DNA from: Ilex aquifolium
Lineage: Eukaryota; Streptophyta; Magnoliopsida; Aquifoliales; Aquifoliaceae
DNA: 64,000 nucleotides
Assembly (NCBI GenBank): GCA_951799425.1
Contig: OX637407.1
Location: forward strand, 27,463,691 to 27,527,690
Direction: 5' to 3'
Shown here: piece after piece, positions 13,001 to 24,394 of the stretch
Layout of the letters: each line of letters begins with the position of its first letter
Position numbering within the stretch: position 1 is the first letter of the stretch
Made by a program: the position numbers and the translations under genes
Notes under the pieces: model-generated
Database searches by the model: none
Told to the model about the DNA's origin: nothing
What the model saw: the letters and a program-made list of their open reading frames with translations, nothing else

Positions 13001-16000
13001 TATGAAGTTATGCCAGTTTAAAACTGTATTTATTTATTTATTTTTTTTGATTGGAAACTGTAAATTTTACTAACAGATAATCAATAGGAAAAATTACAAT
13101 TATAGGTGAAGTATAACATCACAAAAGCAAAAACAAAAACTACAAAATATAATCATGCTACATTCCATACGTGGCTGTTTCAAACTGTATGTAGCTTCCA
13201 ATTATATCATTTAATGGTTATATTTCTCCTATGATTAATATTTTTGGGCATCTACATATGTCATGCCTAGGTTTACACCAGCTGCACTTTGGTGCCTGAT
13301 TGTTTAATGTCAAGAATAGGAATATGGATGGAAATGGCGTGCCCGGCTTGCAACAAACCCCTAAATGACCAACCATGTGATGCAGATATAACCTGCTATG
13401 TCCAAATTCTTAATGGTCATGGGGCACCAATTAGCTATATATTTGCATCTTATGAAGATGTTTACTATAGTTGATACCATGAATCACATGGTTTGGGCTT
13501 GATCTATGAACTGAGAGGGAAATCTAAAGATGCTTAAATTTGTACACTGCCTTGTTGGGTTGGTGTTGATCAAGAAGTTCTATATCTGGTTTCACTTTGG
13601 TCAGATGATGGGGAAGTTCTCATAAACTGCTGCACCGTGTGGATCCTGTCAATCTAAATTGATAGGACATTCTGATTTTGGAAAGGGCTATTGTCTCATA
13701 GCTGATCATTTAGCAATTTTTGGAATTATTTTGATAGTTCTGACTCTGTATCCAGTCTATTAGCTGATCATTGACCAAATTTCAGATTTGGATTTTGATG
13801 ATTGTGATCCTATATTGAATCCGTCAGATGATCAGCAACCTAAGTTCTGGATTTTGTTTTGATATTTTGATCCTATGATGAATCTGTAGTCATTGTGTCT
13901 CGCTGTAATGTATTTTCTGATCTTATTCAATGCTATAGGGTGGTGATTGTACAAGACCAGTGTCATCTTCCAACGGGGCAATGGCTGGGGGCATTGGAGT
14001 TCAGGAGTATCATGAGGAGTCCATCGGGCATTTTAAAATTGAAAGAGAGGAGGGTGAATTGTCCCCAAATGGAGATTTTGAGGACAGTTTTGCAGCATAT
14101 GGAGATGTTGGAACAGAGGCTGCAAATAAAACGAAGGATGGTTTTGTGAGCAGGCAATATCAAGCCAGACATGGAGAAGAACTTAGTTGTGGAGAGGCAG
14201 GACAAGAGAATGATGCTGCTTCTGATGATGAAGGTGAGGAAAGTGATCAGAGGTCATCAGAGGACTGTGAGAATGCTTCAGAAAATGGTGATGTTTCAGG
14301 GAGTGGGTCTGGTATTGGAGAAGATAGCTCACAAGAAGAGCGTGAAAAAGATGGAGAACATCATGAGAAGGATAACAAAACTGAGGGTGAAGGTGACTCA
14401 GAAGGGATGACTGATTCCCCTGATGTTGATGGGGATGGTATACTGTTGCCATTGTCAGAGCATTTCTTAAAAACAGTGAAGCCTCTTACAAAGCATGGTC
14501 ATTCAGCATTACAGGACAGGAAACGCGATTCTCGGGTTTTCTATGGAAATGATTCCTTCTATGTGCTTTTTAGGCTTCATCAAGTAAGGCTTATTTTATT
14601 CTGAAAGCATTCCAGACAGGTAATTTTGTGATTGAGCTTATGAGTTTTCTTTATGATGGCTCTCTCTCTCTCTCAAATTAACAGACACTGTATAGTAGAA
14701 TAAAAGAAGCAAAATTTCATTCCTCATCTGCTGAAAACAAATGGAGGGCTTCAAATGATACAATCTCAAGTGATTTGTATGCCAGGTAGTTTACTTTTGT
14801 TAGTTTCATTTGAAGCTTGTTGTAGGCGATCAGTGTTAGTTACCTTTAATCCCCTGAATATGTCTTACAGATTCATGAATGCACTTCACAATCTACTGGA
14901 CGGTTCCTCTGATAATGCAAAGTTTGAGGATGACTGCCGAGCTATTATCGGGACTGCATCATATGTTCTGTTCACATTAGACAAGCTGATTTTTAAACTT
15001 GTCAAGCAGGTAATATGAGCAGAAATCATTTTCTTTGTTTTTTAAACATTCTTCTTCCCTCTCTGACCACAAGTTTAATTTCCATGGCATCTTCTGTAGC
15101 TACAAACAATTGCAACTGATGAGATAGACAACAAACTTCTCCAGCTATTTGCATATGAGCAATCAAGAAAACCTGGGAATTTTGTCGATGTAGTTTATCA
15201 TGAAAACACCCATGTCCTCCACGATGAGAATATATATCGGATTGAATGTGTATGTCCTTAATACTTTTGCTTCCCTATATATTTTGGGTTGGAAATTTGG
15301 GACACCAATGGGGTGATAAACAGTAGTGTTTGTCAAATGTGTCTTGATATATGATATTTGATTTAACTGCAGTCATCTTCACCAACTTGTTTGTCAATCC
15401 AACTTATGGACTATGGGCATGATAAAGTGCCAACTGTTTCTATGGACCCCAATTTTGAAGCTTATTTGATAAATGACTTTCTTTCGGTTGTTCCTGCCAA
15501 CAAGGAGAAGCCAGGGATTTTCTTGAGGAGGTTTGTAGGTGATAGAGAAACTGTTTAAACTTGTTTGGCTGCTAGTTGTCCTGCGCTTATTCTGTCCTGC
15601 CTGTATTGCAGAAATAAACGCAAATATGCCTGTGGAGATGAAGTTTCTGCTACATGCGAGGCTATGGATGGAATTAAAGTTGTTAATGGTCTGGAATGTA
15701 AGATTGCTTGCAATTTGTCCAAGGTAATCTGAAAAGTTCAATTTCTCATTGTATGTGAGGAAGAATGAGACGTTATTGTGTTGCTTCTATAGCATATCTG
15801 AAACATGATTCTTTCTACTAAAATGGAGCAAATTGGTATGTGGTAGGTCTCTTACGTTTTAGATACAGAAGACTTCCTTTGGCGGACAAGAAGAAAAAGA
15901 AGAACCGTGCCTCTGAGTATTTCATGCCATGACCAAGCAAACTCTTCAAATGGTTTTTCTGTCAGAGTTCAAAGATTTCACAGCTTCCTGTCTAGTTCGT

Positions 16001-16029
16001 TAAATTCATTTCTCGGACACCAGAAGTAG
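4081..16029 (+). CDS. SNL: paired amphipathic helix protein SIN3-like (histone deacetylase co-repressor scaffold)
   Basis: This is the nuclear scaffold that recruits histone deacetylases to repressors; it has no enzymatic motif itself. The exons I join are 4081-4154, 4688-4849, 4938-5124, 5213-5311, 5415-5588, 5681-5996, 7100-7236, 8036-8111, 8227-8256, 8461-8720, 8843-8997, 9421-9548, 9635-9889, 11423-12112, 12238-12329, 13939-14583, 14685-14785, 14871-15009, 15100-15249, 15373-15530, 15612-15723 and 15847-16029. They total 4323 nt, or 1440 residues, and every junction keeps frame. PAH1 is at about residues 37-105 ([12 protein letters not shown]), PAH2 at 144-200 ([15 protein letters not shown]) and PAH3 at 346-405 ([20 protein letters not shown]). 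A charged RD/RE-rich linker follows PAH2. The HDAC-interaction region spans about 490-600 ([15 protein letters not shown]), followed by an acidic stretch at about 1010-1090. The C-terminal SIN3 domain ([21 protein letters not shown]) completes it. Start: [12 protein letters not shown], the family's usual N-terminus. The length slightly exceeds the Arabidopsis members (about 1360). Confident family call; the exact boundary of exon 15 is the least certain. Confidence 0.95.
10002..10748 (+). mobile_element. solo LTR inside intron 13 of the SIN3-like gene
   Basis: A 747-bp segment starting TGATGGTGCTCG and ending CATTATCA, i.e. TG...CA. It is flanked by a perfect 5-bp duplication, ATAGT, at 9997-10001 and 10749-10753. 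There is no coding sequence, primer-binding site or second LTR. This is what recombination between the two LTRs of a retrotransposon leaves behind. Its first part matches the arms of the palindrome at 38648-40075 at the same offset: GTGGTTCGCC begins about 128 bp in, and GTCCACTGTAA and GTATTGCTTG are shared. It lies in the same orientation as the gene and does not disturb the splice junctions. Confidence 0.85.
12555..12580. repeat. CA microsatellite in SIN3-like intron 15
   Basis: A run of CA dinucleotides preceded by a CT-rich stretch, within the 1.6-kb intron 12330-13938. That intron holds no other recognisable gene. Its middle part carries AT-rich spacer and short frames only. Confidence 0.7.
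13697..13890. repeat. degenerate tandem repeat, about 65-bp unit, at the end of SIN3-like intron 15
   Basis: About three diverged copies of a unit containing GATCATT or GATGATCA, then GATTTTGATG or TTTTGATA, then GATCCTAT.ATGAATC. They lie just before the acceptor at 13938. No coding potential is seen. The copies are too diverged for exact boundaries. Confidence 0.45.
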
Positions 16030-17785
16030 ATGCGGTATATCTTCACATTTTGAAGCTGGTAGATTTGTCATTGACACTGATTTAATCAAAACATGCACAC
16101 CCATGATAACATAACGTAATGTGTTTTGCCTGACAATTTAGGGTTTTTGATACATCTCACTGCACAATTTGCTTGAAAATAGGAGAAAAAACATTTTTCC
16201 TGATGTCGTGTTTCTCATGTTCGTCAGAAGCAAATGTCACTCATTTGATATGATGTCGTTGGAGATGGAAAAATCGTTGGCGCCATAACTAGGACGACGT
16301 TCATGGAACTATTTTTTCATGTATTTACATGTTCTTTTGTCAGTAATCCAATAAAGAATGGAGGGGATATGGCTCAGAAGATTGTAGTATACTGGTTGTG
16401 GCATTTTGAGCTACAATTTTGTAAATAGAAGTTATTTGTGATGTAAAACACAGTAATCTTTTTGAATGCAATTCATTTAACACTCTCTTTGTTACTTTCA
16501 GATGACCCTATCAAGTGTTTCTGCTTCAATGCCAGTCTGAAGCCATGGAAACCTATGGCTGGGGCCTGGGTGTAAATATTCAATACTTGGTGGGGGGAAA
16601 GAATCTTCTCTCCCCAGGTGCTGGCTTGGGAGAGTTGGTTACGAGCATAGTCAACCCCCCATCGTTCCATGGGTATCACGTTCAACCTAGTGTAATTACT
16701 ATTACAGGTACACTTAAAATTTTTATTTTTATTTTTTTGGTATTAGAAATGGATGTGTAGATAGGTTATTCTACATATCTATCAAATAAATTTTTTTCCC
16801 AGTACCACACAGTTATCTGTAGAAGGCCTCACTGCACATACGTCAAGGTTGAAGTTAAGGTCTCACTATGTGCTCTAGGTGCTGAAAAATAAGTTCAAAT
16901 CCATTAAGTTGTCTTAGATGAAGAGACTTGATTCAAGTATTGAGCAAGAAAATTTGAGTTTTTATTCACTAGATCAGCTATTTAGTGATAATAGTACACA
17001 TAGAAATCACCACTTTATATGGTGGTTTATTTTTCAACATCGATACTTATTGGATAAAAACGTGTTACCACCGTTGAAAATGGCGTTGTGTCCGTTGAAA
17101 CAAATATTTGGTGGACTTGCGGTGAGCATGGACCACAAGTATAACAATACAAATTCCCAATTTTTGGCTGTGTTGTTGTGGGTTGGTGGGGGGCGTAGGT
17201 GGAAGAATGAATTTCTACTATGTTGCTTCAAACTGAGTTATATTGACCTTAATTGTTCTTGATTGTAACAGCTGTCACAGCTTTTTGGTATTGTTTGATG
17301 ATATTATTGCCCATCTAAGCTTGACAGTTGGTGGTAGCCCTTTCTTTTGGGGTTCGGACAAAGGACAAAACTGAACTATCGAAGGCTGCACACACCAAAC
17401 CACCATGTGTAGCACATCTTTGTTTACTGCCTACCAAATAGTCCTACCAACTGAATGCTGACCAAATATTACTACCAAACTTTTTTTTTCTGGAGTTAAA
17501 AGTGTCTGGATTAAGTTAAACCTATTTTGACATATAAATTTAATAAAATTAAATGATATGACTAGTCATAATAAAGTCATAATTTATACGTGATATGACT
17601 AGTTAATAAAATTAAATTTATAAGAAATATAATTCAATTATAATTCAATTCACGAAAATCTCATTGTTGACCGCTCTCCGAGTAAATGTAGAATCATAAT
17701 AATTTGGAAGAAAACCTTAAAAGATTAGTAGAAATTTCTCATTCCTAAAATATATAGGGTAACTTCTCATGAAAATTAAAATATA
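16030..17785. other. 3' end of the SIN3-like gene and intergenic spacer
   Basis: Downstream of the TAG stop an AATAAA lies at 16350-16355, a plausible polyadenylation signal. Between about 16500 and 17260 there are short frames on both strands (16515-16760 +, 16918-17262 +) without a recognisable domain. I do not call a gene. Confidence 0.5.
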
Positions 17786-18325
17786 GGGTTAATTATACTA
17801 GAAGTCCCCAAAGTATGGAGTTTGTCGCATTTTGGTTCTCAATATTTCAATTGCATTATTTTAGTCTCTGAAGTATTAAATATATTTTTATGTGATCACT
17901 CAAGCAGACAATTTGATCAAATTGCTAATAATTTTTTTATTATAAACTTGTCATGTAATATTTAAATATGGACAAAAAAATAATTTAGATAACTCTTGAT
18001 CAATTTTTTACTCAAATTTTAGTCAAAGAGCTACCCAAATTACACAATTTTGGTCATACTTTATTCAAATTTTGATCAAGAACTATTCATATTACACATT
18101 TTTTGTTAAGAGTTATCCAAATTTTGATAAAGAATTATCCAAATTATTTGTTATCCATATTTAGCTATCATGTGAGAAGTTTATGATAAAAAACTATTAG
18201 TAATTTAGATGTTATCAACCACATAAAACATATTCAATACTTCAAGGACAAAAATAATACAATTGAAATATTATACCAAAATGAAATAAACTCTATATTT
18301 TGGGAATCTTCAATATAATAACATA
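17786..18325. mobile_element. non-autonomous TIR element, about 540 bp
   Basis: Inverted termini of about 100 bp. Left is AATTATACTAGAAGTCCCCA continuing to TATTTTTATGTG near 17895. Right is CACATAAAACATATTC near 18221 to about 18325. Shared words include TATTTCAATTG, GAAGTATT and TTTTATGTG. The middle is AT-rich with repeated AAATTTTGATCAAG-like words. I could not read a clean target duplication, so boundaries and class (Mutator-like by appearance) are approximate. Confidence 0.55.
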
Positions 18326-18881
18326 TTCAATCATGACTCAAACTTTTATTCAAATTTTAATTTAGTATTTGAGTAAAAAAATTGATTTGATATAAATAGC
18401 TCCAATAGACAAACTCAAATTTAAAGAAGGAGAAACTTAAATTTAAATGAGGACAAACCCAAAATTAAATGAAAGTAAAGATGACAATTAGATCTTTAAA
18501 AGATGGTGAAATCTCACCATTAAAGATTTTGGTAAAGATTTGAGTCTCCCTTAATTTGAGTAAAAAAAATAGTCTCCCTTGATTTGGTATAAGTTTGAGT
18601 AAGGGTTGAAGCAAGTTTTTTAGATTTTTTTACTTAAATTTAAATTTAAATTAGGGTTGGAGATGTTCTAATTAACTCTAAATATATATATATATATACA
18701 AAAAATAAATCAATTATGCAGAATATGGTGGCGTATTTTTTAATTAGTTTATTAATTAATAATTAATTTTCCAAGTCAATCACTCTCTCCCACTTTATTT
18801 GGTTCTTCTCTTCAGTGCCACCCCGCTCTCACCAAACCCCCCCATTACGCATCCCACCGGCCGATCAAACCAACGACCGAG
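18326..18881 (+). promoter_or_regulatory. upstream region of the E1 alpha gene
   Basis: AT-rich DNA with an (AT)n microsatellite at about 18681-18698. It turns to a C-rich leader from about 18780 (CTCTCTCCCAC to CGATCAAACC) just before the ATG. No clear TATA box can be distinguished from the AT-rich background. Confidence 0.35.
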
Positions 18882-21800
18882 ATGGCCCTGACTCGCCGGA
18901 GCTCCACTCTCCTGAAACCCCTCACCACCTTCATCCCCTCCACCCGCCTACTCTCCACCTCCTCTGACTCCATCATCAACGTTGAGATCGCCGTTCCCTT
19001 CAAGGGCCACCAAATCGACCCACCATCCCAATCCGTAACGACCACCCCTTCCGAACTTATGACCTTCTTCAACAAAATTTCTCGGATGCGCCGAATGGAA
19101 ATCGCCGCCGATTCCCTCTACAAAGCCAAGCTGATTCGCGGCTTTTGCCACCTCTACGACGGCCAAGAAGCCGTCGCCATCGGCATGGAAGCCGCAATTA
19201 CCAAAAAGGACATCATCATCACCGCATATCGAGACCACTGTCTATACCTCGGCCGCGGAGGAACCTTGTTGGAAACTTTCGCAGAGCTGATGGGTCGTAA
19301 AGAGGGGTGTTCTAAGGGAAAAGGGGGTTCGATGCATTTCTATAAGAAGGATAGTGGGTTTTATGGCGGGCATGGGATTGTGGGGGCTCAAGTGCCATTA
19401 GGGTGTGGGCTGGCTTTCGCGCAGAAATATAGTAGGGACGAGAACGTGTCGTTTATTCTTTATGGGGATGGAGCAGCGAATCAGGGGCAGTTGTTCGAGG
19501 CCTTGAACATGGCTGCTCTTTGGGATCTTCCGGCGATTTTGGTTTGCGAGAACAATCACTGTAAGTTTTACTAAAAGATTCATAATTGGAGTAAAAGCTG
19601 ATTTCTGTTTGTAATTGAGAAGAGAATGTATTTCGATAGATTGTGAATGTGGTAAATGTGTGTGTCTGTTTGTACAGTTAAGAAATGATGTTATCCGCGT
19701 GCATATGTTATTTTAATCGAATGCCATTGTAGATACTTATGAGAGTTAGGATGGTGGTGTGGTTTGATTGGTTTTGTTGCTGTTGCAGATGGAATGGGGA
19801 CAGCAGAGTGGAGGGCAGCAAAGAGTCCGGCTTACTATAAGAGAGGAGACTATGTTCCTGGTTTGAAGGTGATATTGAAATAACTGAATAGCTTGTGCTG
19901 TTGGTCTGTGTGTTTGTGATTTGATTGTTTCACATAGTTGATTATTTTTATTTTTCGGTTTTAGTCTTGGTGAAATCAAGATTGTGTCTGACAATGTGAC
20001 TATTTGCTTAAAGATATTAGCTGTTTAAGTTTGTGATTTGTAGGCTAGACTAGATTAGTATTTACAAGTGGTTTTTGGCAGTTTGTTAGCTGGCTTAAAT
20101 ATACCTTGATAGTATACTCATTTCTCAAGTGTATGAATTTACAATTGTAAGTCGTGTTCGTTAGCAGCTTCATGTTGTGCTCATTTGTGTCATGCAGAAG
20201 GCAGAAATTTTCATGATTATTACTGCATAAGTGGTTAACATTAAGTCTTGATAACAGACTAATGGAGTTATTTGTGGCATTCCATTTCATTGTGTCCTAT
20301 TTCCTTTGGTATATGTTTTTATTTTTTGAACTTTGGAAACAGGTGGATGGCATGGATGCCTTTGCTGTGAAACAAGCATGCAAATTTGCAAAGGACCATG
20401 CTTTGAAGAATGGACCAATTGTGAGTACATTCACAGGCGTTTGTGCCATTTTATGTAGAGTTTTCTGAAACCTATATTGTAAAAGCTAAATGTCCTATCA
20501 TTTGAAGCACTCTTCCTGAAATATTACATTACTCTGAGTTGTCGTAGTAATCATTGCTTCTATGTTCATTTTTTTGATGGAGAATACTTTCTAGTTAAGC
20601 CGGTTGATTAATAGGATCTTTTGCAAAGCTGTCTGAAACAACCTGCCAATAATTTTTACATCATTGTTGCTTGTTCACGTTAAATGGACACTTCTAGATG
20701 CTTGGATTACATGTGTCGGGCATTGGACTTGGCGACGGTATAGGACATGCTCCCCCCCTCCCCCTTACTAGGCATATCCACAATCAAAGAATGGTAAGAC
20801 GACTTAACAGGAAGTTGCAATATCTCCACGTGTACCACTAACTGTACAAATAACCCGAACAGTTGTCTTCTCTTATGAATTGTTATTGCGCCCTTCAAAA
20901 ATTTTGTTGGTTCCTTTCTTTGTAATGCACAACAAAAGACAAACATCTTCAATGACGTCACATCCTGATTCTAGTGTCTCACCAACCCTCATCTCCACAA
21001 TTCTCTGGGGTAGTACACAGAAGAAAATGTATAACAGGGCACTCCCCTCTTTATCTCCTTAATAAAATTGAGCAGAACTGTTTTCTTTTCCCATGACATT
21101 GCTAGTTAAATAAAAATATTGAAACTCAGTTTTGCAGAGTCAAATATATTCAGAAATCATTTTATTTATAGTCTTTTGTTGATGCTATACTGTTGAAATT
21201 GATAGATTGAGATGTATATTGGAAATGTAGACTTCCCAGACGGGGGATGGGATTTTCCTTCATGTAAGCCAGAATTGACCCTGGGACAACCGCATATTCC
21301 TAAATACGTGTCAATTGGGAAAATTTTAACTTTGGAAGCTGCATATTATAATTTCTGAATCCGTGAATTTTTTTTATATTAATTTGGAAAGTAAGTTGAG
21401 TATCTTTCTTTTATTCTTAGAGTGAATTAATGCATTTGCAGGTCATATACTAGTGTGTCATAATATGAGCTATTATTGGAACTAAGATTTGCTGGGATTG
21501 AATTCTGTTTTACTTTTGGTATTTCATTTATGTCATTTTTACACGTAAAAATTAATTTTTGTCTTCTCAATGCTTGTGTTCAGATTCTTGAAATGGACAC
21601 TTACAGGTACCATGGTCACTCTATGTCTGATCCTGGAAGTACGTACCGCACGCGTGATGAGATTAGTGGTGTGAGACAGGTTGATTTTTTCCCTATTTTC
21701 TCTCTGAAGGGAGATTATTATTAAAATACCTTTCTCTTAGGTGTCTCATATAATGTGTATACATGATTTGGACTTTGTGTAGGAGCGTGATCCAATTGAA

Positions 21801-24394
21801 AGGATAAGAAAACTGATATTAGCTCAGGATATAGCCACCGAGAAAGAGCTAAAGGTACGTGAAGATCTGAATCCCCTACTTTGAATTTTCCCCTAGCAAA
21901 TTCTTTGCTTGGCAGTTGTAATAATTTGGCTATTTTTTTTCTTTATATAATCAGGATGATTATTTCTGTTTTTTTTCCTGTTAGAGAGCAACATCTTAAA
22001 GAGGTTCATTGGTTGACTTTATTAAATCCTTGTGCAGGATATTGAGAAGGAAATAAGAAAAGAGGTAGATCAAGCCATCGCGCAAGCCAAGGTAAGAAGC
22101 ATGACACACTTGTATTTTTCTTCCATCCTGTATATGCGAATAACATTTTGGAGAGCTTTGCTTTTTATGCTTAACGTTTGATGGGTGATCCCTTTGTTCT
22201 CCATTTTACCAGGAGAGCCCCGTGCCTGATCCTTCTGAACTTTTCACCAATGTCTATGCGAAAGGATATGGAGTTGAGGTAAAGTTTAGCTCCTCGTGAT
22301 CTGTTAGTTTTATCAATTATCTCAAAAACGAGGACATTTTTTTCTTTGTTAAGGTTATGATTTGGACACCCTTTGTGACTGGCCTAGCTATTAAGTATTG
22401 AAAGATATCAAATGTGATGCAATCAATAAGATTAATTCTTTTCTCAGCAATTTATGTTCTTGCAATACTTAACTGGTTTGACTGTGCATGCTGATATGTT
22501 TTGCATGGAACACTGATAATTTATGCACACTGTTTGTTGTGTTTGGCATAATATGAAAGATAGCAAAGGTGTGAGTTGATCAGATGGGCCTCTTCTTTAG
22601 GATGATGCATGATGTATTTGCTACTCTAGTGATATATGACTGGTGGTACTTATGTTTGGCGTAATATGGGAAGTGAACTAACATTTTCTTCCCTGGATAT
22701 CTGACTTGAGGGGGTAGAAAAGGTATAAGCTGATGATACAAATGTGTAATTTTTTTTTCCTTCTTCTTTGTCCAACATATCACATGAATTATGTTCAGTA
22801 AAGTTAATCCAAAGCCGAGTAATCGCATACCCTAAACCGAACTAGAAGACTGTGAGCTATGCCTGTAGATCATTCCTTCTAGATATCACCTATACAACTA
22901 TAAATTATTATGTCAAAAAGTTTGTGTACCTTAAAGATGAGCAACGTCACATGGACTTTTTTAAATGTGTGAAATACTGACAGCGGACACACTTAGATAT
23001 GTGGAAAATGCTATTTGGACTTAACATGTTGACTTAGTTTGTTGATTTGATCAATCACAACCATTGAATAGGTAGTGAGTCCCAATAAATAATGAGACCC
23101 ACAGTTAAATCAATGATAGTGATTGATCAAGCCATCAAATTAAGTTAGCATTTTAAGTCCAAGTAGCATTGCTCTAGATATGAATATGACTATGGTATAT
23201 AGGTTTGACATGTGTAGACAGTCGTTCACCAATAGTGTCTTGTAATTGACACACTCTTTATACTTGGATGTGTGGCCCTTTGTTACAGAATATAGATGTT
23301 TTTGTACGGTGGTCCAAGGTTGCGATATCGACCATTGAGGCATTGAGTCGCACAGGTCACGGCGTTGCGAAATGATATTGGGCTATTACCTGTGAAATGC
23401 TATATAGAAGTAGTTGAACATGATGAAGAGTTTCGGTCAATCCGGTGATGATGACTTAGTTGACTTGGGTTGACTCGGTTATGTCTCGCACGGCTTGGTT
23501 GAGTCATGTGAGGCTCGTGTGAAACACGGAATGTAAATTGTTGTCGGATTGGAGGGTGCTGATTGCCTAGTTAACTTTAACCCCGTGTTGTACTTTGTCA
23601 AAATGCACATGGTAACCCACTTTATTGCATTAAACCATTTATGGAAAATAAAGAGGATGTAAAAATAGTTGTATTTAGCTATGTTCATGTTTTTGAGTCT
23701 TAAGATGAGGTAAATCTGGCACCTAGATTCCTATCACACCCAATACCTGAACCTACGGTTATGTAACAGAGACTGATGGTCCTTTGATAAGGGGATGATC
23801 TAAGAGCAACTTGAGTAGTATTTTGAAGCTTTGCAAAATGGTCATTAAGGGTTAAAAAGGCGTGGATTGCCACAACATGGGTATAATATCCCACTTTGAT
23901 GGCATTTTAAATATGAAACAACACAAATCACCTATTCAGAGTAAACCTCTCCAACAAAGATCTCAAGGAGAAGGCACATCTTTTGATCAAGGGCCTCTAC
24001 TGCCTAATCTGCTGATGTGCCCCGCCCAACAATGGTTTGTGGAACTATGTTCTTTTTTCCCCAAAAATTTAAGATTTGTACTAGTAATTTTTTTTTTTCA
24101 TTTTAAGAATGATTACATAGTGTATTTGATGTGTTTTTCTCAGAGCAGCCCGTTTGAAAATGACATGCTATTGCATCTTAGGGATTCACTAGTTATTTTT
24201 GTAATGATACTTAAGTGGTATTGCTTCGTATAAACATTTATAAATGGATGGAGGGAAAAATGGTGTCCAGATCAGCCATATTGGTAATTATTGTTAAGCT
24301 TGCTTTTGCACTAGCCTGGTATCAGAGTTTTTTTGGTTATCTGTTGCAGGCATTTGGAGCAGATAGGAAAGAAGTCAGAGCTGTGCTTCCTTAA
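18882..24394 (+). CDS. E1 ALPHA: pyruvate dehydrogenase E1 component subunit alpha, mitochondrial
   Basis: This is the thiamine-diphosphate-dependent subunit that decarboxylates pyruvate in the mitochondrial pyruvate dehydrogenase complex, acting as an alpha2-beta2 tetramer with E1 beta. Exons are 18882-19560, 19789-19868, 20343-20420, 21584-21679, 21783-21854, 22038-22091, 22213-22278 and 24350-24394. They total 1170 nt, or 389 residues, the usual plant length. Residues 1-30 are rich in Arg, Ser, Thr and Leu without acidic residues until D29, fitting a mitochondrial presequence. The TPP motif starts GDGAANQG (195-202) and ends at the Asn pair 224-225. The loop phosphorylated by PDH kinase in the animal enzyme is present ([10 protein letters not shown], site-1 serine at 294). 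The last exon encodes only 14 residues after a 2.07-kb intron. A plastid E1 alpha is excluded by the closer match to the mitochondrial type. AATAAA at 24666-24671 may direct polyadenylation. Confidence 0.97.
23007..23170. mobile_element. short MITE in the last intron of the E1 alpha gene
   Basis: About 164 bp with inverted termini: left AATGCTATTTGGACTTAACA, right complement AATGCTACTTGGACTTAAAA. Inner inverted words (GATCAATCAC / GTGATTGATC) extend the symmetry. The core AATCATTGAATAGGTAGTG-like segment recurs in the copy at 53861-54022. No clean target duplication was found; the termini may extend a few bases. Confidence 0.7.

Noticed and set aside
16515..17262. Two frames between the SIN3-like and E1 alpha genes
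   Set aside because: No domain, no splice partners and no codon bias; probably 3' flanking DNA.
18845..19238. Minus-strand frames opposite the E1 alpha first exon
   Set aside because: The first exon is GC-rich, which removes stops on the other strand; the sense frame is an unmistakable E1 alpha sequence.
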